A stretch of DNA of 64,000 bases from Streptomyces antibioticus (GTDB lineage: Bacteria > Actinomycetota > Actinomycetes > Streptomycetales > Streptomycetaceae): the NCBI RefSeq assembly GCF_002019855.1, contig NZ_CM007717.1:3745636-3809635 (forward strand). Direction: 5' to 3'. Of this stretch, positions 58,722 to 64,000 are shown piece after piece. A program made the position numbers and the translations under genes. The notes beneath the pieces are model-generated. The model saw only the letters and a list, made by a program, of their open reading frames with translations. It made no database searches and was not told the DNA's origin. Numbering within the stretch: position 1 is the first letter of the stretch; each line of letters starts with the position of its first letter.

Positions 58722-58794
58722 GGTCAGCTCCCTCGCCCGCCAGGTAGTCGTCCACGACAGCGAGGTCGGCCACGCGGTCACCGCGGAGCTCTTC
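58722..58794 (+). pseudogene. Remnant of a second HATPase gene
   Basis: This 73-bp piece matches 56308-56380 at about 64 of 73 positions and encodes VSSLARQVVVHDSEVGHAVTAELF, the C-terminal strands of the HATPase at 55985. Upstream and downstream similarity is lost. It looks like the end of a decayed paralogue or a duplication product. Confidence 0.75.
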
Positions 58795-58935
58795 TCCCGA
58801 CGCGTACCCAGCGGTCAAGAGCGCGTGGACCGTCCGACGAGCGCCCTTCATCCCCTTCACGTATCGCCACGACGTCAAGCTCCCCGATTGCGAGCTGACC
58901 CGCTTTGAGCGGCTGGGCTGGTGGGGGCGCCCTCC

Positions 58936-59547
58936 CTACCAGCTTCGTTCCGGACCGTAAGCAACCCGTCCCTGGTCTCCGGGCCCCATCGGCGGATATT
59001 CGAGCTGTACGGGGCCCGGATACAGCGCCGCGCTCTTGTAGCCAGCCATGTCCTCGCCGATCAGGAACCGGTAGAACCACTCGGCGAAGGGCATCGGGTA
59101 GCCCGCCCAGTCACCGTCTCCGCAAGCCACGCAAATGCCGCCGGAGAACCCGTACGCCTGAGGCGCCAGGAAGACCACGTCACCTCGGTCCGTGGACGCC
59201 AACGGGATCAGACCGTCGCGGGGGCCGAAGGCGAGGTCCCGGACCCCGCAGATGACACGCGGGTCAGACAGGGAACCCTCCGCCCAGTCGTGTTGCCATC
59301 GGGTTCGCGACCATGCTTCCGAGGTGTCCCGGATCGTCTTGGCGAGATTCCACCACTCGGTGGCAGGGTGCGCCAGCGACAAGTGCACATTGACGGTGAC
59401 GGGGGCGTAGCCGTCGACGATGGCCTTGTAGTCCGCGGGCAGGGCGAGACCCAGTTCAGCTTCCAAGGCGGCCCAGGCAGTGGGATCGGCGTATCGGTTC
59501 TCAGGCGGCCCCAGCATGTCCTTCACAGCCGTCAGATAGTCGGTCAC
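58936..59547 (-). CDS. SMI1/KNR4 (SUKH) family protein
   Basis: The 203-residue product begins MTDYLTAVKDMLGPPENRYADP and has the SUKH landmark WAALEAELGLALPADYKAIVDGYAP, then HPATEWWNLAKTI, LIPLASTDRGDVVFLAP and PMPFAEWFYRFLIG. SUKH proteins are the largest immunity superfamily of bacterial polymorphic toxin systems. No toxin gene is next to it, so it is an orphan immunity protein. GAGG precedes the GTG start. Together with the broken barstar it gives two immunity-type genes within 2 kb. Confidence 0.84.
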   Translation of the reverse strand: MTDYLTAVKDMLGPPENRYADPTAWAALEAELGLALPADYKAIVDGYAPVTVNVHLSLAHPATEWWNLAKTIRDTSEAWSRTRWQHDWAEGSLSDPRVICGVRDLAFGPRDGLIPLASTDRGDVVFLAPQAYGFSGGICVACGDGDWAGYPMPFAEWFYRFLIGEDMAGYKSAALYPGPVQLEYPPMGPGDQGRVAYGPERSW

Positions 59548-59724
59548 GCTGCCTCATCGGAAGTCGGTCCACGCTCGCCGGAGACGCGGACCGCGCCCCC
59601 CGAGCCTGCAGGAATTCGATCACGAGCGAGGGCCGCCGCCAACCCTGTGAACCACCGAAGCTTGGCGAGGTCGGGTCGTGTCAGTTGCCGTCTCGTCCAA
59701 TGCCGTTGGGCGCGGGGAGCTAGC

Positions 59725-60033
59725 TTGAGCCTCGTGGATGACGAAGGAATCACCCTCAGGCTCACGCACGATCAAGCGTTCGTACTGTCGGACTGGCTTC
59801 ATCAAGTGATGTTCCAGTCCGACGACCTGGAGGGAATCGTGCGCGACCGAGCCGTATGGTCACCGATCCACGCGATCTCGGGAACGTTGGACACCACGCT
59901 CAGCGAGATCTTCATGGCCGACTACGCCGAGCGGCTCGACGCGGCCAAAGAGCGCCTCCGCGTCAGCATGTACGGCGAAGCCGAAGCGTCAGCAGACGCG
60001 GGCGGGAGCGCGGCGGAGCGGCGATCGCCGTGA
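59725..60033 (+). CDS. Hypothetical protein (102 aa)
   Basis: The TTG at 59725 follows GGGGAG by 5 nt; GTG 59734 is an alternative. The product reads LVDDEGITLRLTHDQAFVLSDWLHQVMFQSDDLEGIVRDRAVWSPIHAISGTLDTTLSEIFMADYAERLDAAKERL, mostly helical and acidic, with a short disordered tail. I have seen similar small proteins in Streptomyces accessory regions but cannot name a family. It diverges from the SUKH gene. Confidence 0.62.
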   Translation: MSLVDDEGITLRLTHDQAFVLSDWLHQVMFQSDDLEGIVRDRAVWSPIHAISGTLDTTLSEIFMADYAERLDAAKERLRVSMYGEAEASADAGGSAAERRSP

Positions 60034-60138
60034 CAGCGGCCTACGGCACAGGTTTCCCGGGCGATCGCGAAGTCGGCCGCGCCGCTCGACGTCTGTCCCT
60101 ACCCCGACCTCGTGGAGAGCTGACCGTACGATGCGGGC

Positions 60139-60516
60139 ATGACCACTGGCCTCGTGTTCAGGAATCGCCCGGGCGGGCGGTTCCTGGTGCTGTTGGTCAT
60201 GGTGGTGCTCTGTGGCTTGCTGGGCATGCATGGGCTTGCTCCCGGTGGGGTGCCGGAGGGGCACTCGATGGCGATGGCTCAGGCCGCCGTCGGGGAGCAT
60301 GTGGACGCCGGTTGTTCGCACACCAGTGATCACCTCGATCACGCTGACGGCACCTGTGCGGCCGCCGGGATCGGCTCGTCGTACGCGCCGCCGGCATTGA
60401 GCGTGGCCGTTCTCGACGTGCCCGTTCCTTCTGCCTTGCCCGTCGACTTGCTTGCGTCGGCCGAGAGCGCACGGGCGCCGCCCGATCTGTCCGAACTGCA
60501 ACTTCTGCGGATTTAG
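60139..60516 (+). CDS. DUF6153 family membrane or exported protein
   Basis: The 125-residue product has an N-terminal hydrophobic helix (RFLVLLVMVVLCGLLGMHGLAP) followed by an outer segment rich in His and Met (EGHSMAMAQ, CSHTSDHLDHADGTC), suggesting metal binding, with two cysteines. I recognise it as the DUF6153-type protein that often precedes a DUF305 gene. A three-codon frame (ATG CGG GCA TGA at 60131) overlaps its start codon. A shared role with DUF305 in copper handling is inference. Confidence 0.75.
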   Translation: MTTGLVFRNRPGGRFLVLLVMVVLCGLLGMHGLAPGGVPEGHSMAMAQAAVGEHVDAGCSHTSDHLDHADGTCAAAGIGSSYAPPALSVAVLDVPVPSALPVDLLASAESARAPPDLSELQLLRI

Positions 60517-60626
60517 AGCTGCCCGCACGGCACCGGCTGGTACGTCGTGCCGTGCTCGCGCACGCCCTGAAATCCGCGAACCCCGCGTGGCCTGCCATGG
60601 CCGCGCGTGAAGGAGTTGCATCTTTC

Positions 60627-61250
60627 ATGCACAGTAAGCGTTTCCTCGTTCGCCGCACCGTCGCGGTGGCTGCCGCCGGTGCTGCGGCGCTCGTTCTGGT
60701 CGCCTGTGGTGGTGACCGCGACCGCGACGGCGGGAAGGCCGCGTCGACGTCCGCCGCCCAGAGCACGTACGGCGCGGCCGACGTCGCGTTCGCCACGGGG
60801 ATGATTCCTCACCACCGTCAGGCGGTGGAGATGGCCGGGCTCGCCGCCGGGCGGGCTCAGTCGCCCGAGGTGAAGAAGCTCGCCGCGGACATCGAGAAGG
60901 CCCAGGGGCCCGAGATCGAGACCCTGTCCGGCTGGCTCACCTCCTGGGGTGAGGAGGTTCCCGCCCCCGGCGCCATGGATCACTTCGCGCACGGCGACAT
61001 GCAGGGCATGGAGGGCATGGAAGGCATGATGAGTGGCGAGGAGATGGGGCGGCTCCAGGACTCCTCCGGCTCGGCGTTCGACACCGCCTTCCTGCGCATG
61101 ATGATCGAGCACCACAAGGGCGCCGTCGCCATGGCCGAGGTCGAGCAGGCGGACGGCGCGTACGCCCCCGCCAAGGCGATGGCCGGAGACATCATCACTT
61201 CGCAGACCGCGGAGATCACCCGGATGAGCGCCCTGCTCGGTCAGGACTGA
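60627..61250 (+). CDS. DUF305 lipoprotein (copper-related)
   Basis: The 207-residue product has a lipoprotein signal (RRTVAVAAAGAAALVLVACGG, lipobox VLVAC) and two DUF305 repeats, FATGMIPHHRQAVEMAGLA and MMIEHHKGAVAMAEVE, each with the His-His pair. A Met-rich loop (MQGMEGMEGMMSGEEM) lies between. DUF305 proteins such as CopM bind copper outside the membrane. It follows the DUF6153 gene by 110 bp on the same strand. The ATG at 60627 follows AAGGAG by 11 nt; longer starts are possible. Confidence 0.85.
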   Translation: MHSKRFLVRRTVAVAAAGAAALVLVACGGDRDRDGGKAASTSAAQSTYGAADVAFATGMIPHHRQAVEMAGLAAGRAQSPEVKKLAADIEKAQGPEIETLSGWLTSWGEEVPAPGAMDHFAHGDMQGMEGMEGMMSGEEMGRLQDSSGSAFDTAFLRMMIEHHKGAVAMAEVEQADGAYAPAKAMAGDIITSQTAEITRMSALLGQD

Positions 61251-61344
61251 TCCCGGGCGCGGGGCGGGTGACGTCGCCGTCTGCCCGCCCCACGTCCTTC
61301 TCCGACCTGCCGACCTGCCCCAGTAAGCGCGTGCTGGTCTCTGT

Positions 61345-61385
61345 CATACTCGTGAAGCTTTCTTCACATTAGCTTCACGAGTATG
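61345..61385. promoter_or_regulatory. Perfect 15-bp inverted repeat before the amidase gene
   Basis: CATACTCGTGAAGCT and its exact complement are separated by 11 bp. Inside, CTTCAC recurs with an 11-bp period. The element ends 6 bp before TAGAGA, a likely -10, so it covers the -35 region of the amidase promoter. Confidence 0.7.
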
Positions 61386-61408
61386 AAGGTCCTAGAGATT
61401 CTCTGACC

Positions 61409-63757
61409 GTGCGTCAGGGGGAGGGTGTGCGGGCGGATATGAGAGTGCGTCGCTGGTGGGGGACGGGCGCGGTCGTTGCGGCGGGCGTGTGTGGGACGTT
61501 GGTGGCGCAGGGGGTTTTCGGGGGGTTTGGTGGTGGTGGGGGTGGTGATGGCAGGCCCGGGGCCGTCACGCACGAGGTGCGGTCCGCCGCGCTCAAGGTG
61601 AGCGGGGGCGGGGGCTCCGCCTCTTTGGAGCGGCGGGACACCGACGTGTTCAGCATGCTCGGCGTCACCTGGGAGAAGCCTTCCGCCAAGGTCGCCGGCA
61701 CCGTCGAGGTGCGTACCCGGGCGGTTGGTTCCGGGCAGTGGTCGGACTGGCTGAGCCTCGACGGTGACACCGGTGCAGGTGAGAACAGTGCCGCACGGGG
61801 TGGGACCGAGCCCGCGTGGGTCGGGCCGTCCGACGGTGTCGAAGTGCGGGTGGGCGGTAAGTCGGGGGCGCGGCTGCCCGAGGGACTTCGCGTGGACATG
61901 ATCGGCGGCTCCGACGAGAACTCCGGCCCCGGTGGCGGTCTCGAGCCCGCCGCGTTCGTCGCCGACGGCGACAGCAGTGACGAGCCCTCCGCCCCCGAGA
62001 CCGAGTCCGAGTCCGAGAGTCCCTCCACGTCGGCCGCCCCGGACCTGACCGACGGCACCACCGTCGAGCCGTCCCCGTCGGAATCCGAATCGGAATCGGT
62101 GACGGGCGAGCCGTCCGGCTCCACGTCCCCGACCTCGTCCTCGTCCTCGTCCGAGAGCCCCGCCCCCAGCGAGTCCACCTCAGCGACCGTATCCCCGTCC
62201 CCGTCCCCGTCCACCCCCACCGCCCCGCCCTCCACCGTCCCCCAGCCCCCCATCACCCCCCGTTCCGGCTGGAACGCGGACGAGGGTCTCAGCCCGGAGG
62301 AGCCGAGCTACACGCCGGACGGGAGGATCAAGGCGGTCGTGCTGCACCACACCGCCCAGAGCAACGCGTACACCTGCGACGAAGCGCCCTCCATCATCAA
62401 CTCCATCTACACGTACGACGTGAAGACGCTGGGCTGGAAGGACCTCGGCTACAACTTCGTCGTCGACAAGTGCGGCACGGTGTACGAGGGCCGCAAGGGT
62501 GGCGTCGATCTGCCGGTCGTGGGCGCGCACGCCTACGGGTTCAACTCGCAGACCACCGGCATCGCGGTCCTGGGCACGTACACCGACTCGGTGCCGTCGC
62601 AGGCCGCGATGACGTCCGTCGCCCGGCTCGCCGCGTGGAAGCTGGGCCAGTACGGCATCGCCCCCGACTCGACCGTCACGCTCACCACCGCGCTGGACGG
62701 CCAGAACCTCGCCGGCAAGTCCTGGGGTCCGGGCGAGGAGATGAGGCTTCCGGCGATCCACGGTCACCGTGACGGCTACAACACCCTGTGCCCCGGCGAC
62801 GCCTACTACGCCGCGCTCGGCACGGTGCGCGAGCTGGCCGCCGGTCCGGTCACCGGGCTCACCCTCACCTCCGTCACCGGCACGACACCGATCGGCTCGA
62901 CGCCGTACACCAGTGGCCCCGTCACGGTGAACTGGTCGGCGACGACCCCGTCCGCGCTGATCTCCGAGTTCCAGGTGCTGGTCGACGGGAAGACGGCGGC
63001 CACGGCCAAGGGCAGTGCGACCTCCGCCAAGGTCACGCTGGGCTCCGGCAAGCACCAGGTGCAGGTCAGGGCCGTGCACCAGTCCGGGAGGACGGCGACC
63101 AGTACGGCCGTCACCGTCGTCGCCGACACCACCGCGCCCACCTTCACCACCAAGCCGAACCTGGCCCTCCGCACCGGCACGGTGACCGCCACGGCCGTCC
63201 CGCTGACCCTGAACTGGAAGGCCGCCGACACCACCGCCCTCAAGGACGTGCGCCTCACCGCCCCGGCGGCCAAGACGTACGGCCCGACCGTCACCACCGC
63301 CCAGCACACCGCCAAGCCGGGCGCCGCGACCGTATGGTCCATGAAGGCGTACGACATGGTCGGCAACACCGCCACGGCCTCGGTCACCGGCACCCCGGTG
63401 ATCCTCCAGGAGACCTCGGCCAAACGGACCGGCACCTGGACGTCCAAGTCCTCCACCAGCTACCTGGGCGGCAAGTCCCTCACCAGCAAGACCAAGAACG
63501 CCTCCCTGACCTGGACCTTCACCGGCCGTTCCGTCGCCTGGGTGGTCTCCCGGGCCTCCACCTCCGGCCAGGCGTACGTCTATGTCGACGGCAAGAAGGT
63601 GACGACCGTGGACCTGAAGTCGTCCACCACGTCCTACCGCAACGCGATCTGGACGAAGACCTGGTCCTCCGCCGCGAAGCACACGGTCAGGATCGTGGTG
63701 GTGGGGACGTCCAAGCGGCCCACGATCACCACCGACGGCCTCGTGTACCTGAAGTAG
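61409..63757 (+). CDS. Peptidoglycan recognition-type N-acetylmuramoyl-L-alanine amidase
   Basis: The 782-residue secreted protein has a signal region (WWGTGAVVAAGVCGTLVAQG), an N-terminal domain to about 175 and a Ser/Pro/Glu-rich linker (about 175-285). An Amidase_2/PGRP domain (about 285-480) follows with zinc ligands in VVLHHTAQS, IHGHRDGYNTLCPGD, then Ig-like and lectin-like C-terminal repeats (TWTFTGRSVAWV, AYVYVDGKKVTTV). It cleaves the amide between MurNAc and L-Ala. GTG 61409 gives the longest form; GTG 61427 or ATG 61439 are equally possible. Confidence 0.88.
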   Translation: MRQGEGVRADMRVRRWWGTGAVVAAGVCGTLVAQGVFGGFGGGGGGDGRPGAVTHEVRSAALKVSGGGGSASLERRDTDVFSMLGVTWEKPSAKVAGTVEVRTRAVGSGQWSDWLSLDGDTGAGENSAARGGTEPAWVGPSDGVEVRVGGKSGARLPEGLRVDMIGGSDENSGPGGGLEPAAFVADGDSSDEPSAPETESESESPSTSAAPDLTDGTTVEPSPSESESESVTGEPSGSTSPTSSSSSSESPAPSESTSATVSPSPSPSTPTAPPSTVPQPPITPRSGWNADEGLSPEEPSYTPDGRIKAVVLHHTAQSNAYTCDEAPSIINSIYTYDVKTLGWKDLGYNFVVDKCGTVYEGRKGGVDLPVVGAHAYGFNSQTTGIAVLGTYTDSVPSQAAMTSVARLAAWKLGQYGIAPDSTVTLTTALDGQNLAGKSWGPGEEMRLPAIHGHRDGYNTLCPGDAYYAALGTVRELAAGPVTGLTLTSVTGTTPIGSTPYTSGPVTVNWSATTPSALISEFQVLVDGKTAATAKGSATSAKVTLGSGKHQVQVRAVHQSGRTATSTAVTVVADTTAPTFTTKPNLALRTGTVTATAVPLTLNWKAADTTALKDVRLTAPAAKTYGPTVTTAQHTAKPGAATVWSMKAYDMVGNTATASVTGTPVILQETSAKRTGTWTSKSSTSYLGGKSLTSKTKNASLTWTFTGRSVAWVVSRASTSGQAYVYVDGKKVTTVDLKSSTTSYRNAIWTKTWSSAAKHTVRIVVVGTSKRPTITTDGLVYLK

Positions 63758-63802
63758 GGAGCACCTGGGACCCTCCCACTCCTGTCCCTCTAGGGTCATC
63801 CG

Positions 63803-64000
63803 GTGACAACTAGCAGCGCGCAGAAGGCCCTCGTCGGTGTGCGGGAACGGCTTGTGCCGGGGTATTCGGGGGGTTCCGGTGTGGCGGGGTGGGTCGGTCC
63901 CCTCGTCGTCGCCGTGGTGGCCGGGGTTCTGCGGTTCTGGGAGTTGGGGCGGCCTCGGGGGCTGGTGTTCGACGAGACGTATTACGCCAAGGACGCCTGG
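63803..64000 (+). CDS. Protein O-mannosyltransferase (PMT family), N-terminal part
   Basis: The 66 visible codons read from GTG 63803: a basic start, a first membrane helix (VAGWVGPLVVAVVAGVLRFWELGRP) and GLVFDETYYAKDAW, the DE motif loop of GT39 mannosyltransferases. These enzymes transfer mannose from polyprenyl phosphate to secreted proteins. TAGGGT ends 6 nt before the GTG, so the mRNA is probably leaderless. The gene runs out of the window. Confidence 0.85.
   Translation, partial: MTTSSAQKALVGVRERLVPGYSGGSGVAGWVGPLVVAVVAGVLRFWELGRPRGLVFDETYYAKDAW

Noticed and set aside
59606..59622. CTGCAGGAATTCGAT resembles a common cloning-vector polylinker (PstI-EcoRI).
   Set aside because: The match is only about 15 bp, flanks diverge at once, and the surrounding DNA has normal Streptomyces composition. 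Chance is the simpler explanation.
54097..60030. A complete integrative element (AICE) inserted at tRNA-Arg(CCU).
   Set aside because: No integrase, excisionase, replication or tra gene and no repeated tRNA 3' end were found, so only remnants or a hotspot can be claimed.

Overview
The window is chromosomal DNA of a Streptomyces species or a very close relative. The base composition is very GC-rich with strong third-position bias, and GTG and TTG starts and apparently leaderless genes are common. Gene content is typical of the genus: a tricorn-type protease, an HrdD-like sigma factor behind a sigma-R-type promoter, the Glp/SepX division locus, FmdB, MscL, a lipoprotein L,D-transpeptidase and actinobacterial-only small proteins. 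Two tRNA genes (Ala-CGC, Arg-CCU) are present; there is no rRNA, CRISPR array or complete mobile element.

Layout. 1-7.6 kb: end of a serine beta-lactamase-like hydrolase, a DUF1876 protein, a VOC protein, an MHYT/YbaK/EamA operon, a secreted lamin-tail protein and a TetR-MMPL exporter operon. 7.7-16.9 kb: tricorn protease, a 58-aa Gln-rich protein, a MerR regulator divergent from a translationally coupled monooxygenase-hydrolase-SDR operon, exonuclease III and a GNAT enzyme. 16.9-24.1 kb: an orphan protein, tRNA-Ala, then sepX, GNAT, mogA, moaC, glp and galU on the minus strand, with 5-formyltetrahydrofolate cyclo-ligase divergent. 24.1-38.6 kb: penicillin acylase family protein, cation/proton antiporter, MFS protein, FmdB behind a CIRCE element, an MTA phosphorylase-like enzyme, a SAF-domain protein, mscL, LtrA, P1 peptidase, L,D-transpeptidase and a DUF6227 protein. 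38.7-42.8 kb: fructose operon fruR-fruK-fruA. 43-54 kb: drug-efflux genes with their regulators, hrdD, a PAT-like acetyltransferase, a DODA-type dioxygenase, MarR and an M6 metalloprotease.

54.1-60.0 kb, directly after tRNA-Arg(CCU), is an accessory patch: a GntR/NUDIX divergent pair, HATPase genes (one intact, one 73-bp remnant), a decayed IS5-type transposase, a frameshifted barstar, a toxin-antitoxin pair whose PIN toxin carries an amber codon and a lost active-site Asp, and a SUKH protein. 60.1-64 kb returns to chromosomal genes: DUF6153 and DUF305 secreted proteins, a peptidoglycan-recognition amidase and the start of a protein O-mannosyltransferase.

The most notable points are the CIRCE operator on fmdB, the decaying toxin/immunity patch, the mymA-like operon under a MerR regulator, the perfect 15-bp inverted repeat before the amidase gene, and several short tandem repeats just outside genes. 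I did not find a complete new defence or biosynthetic system.
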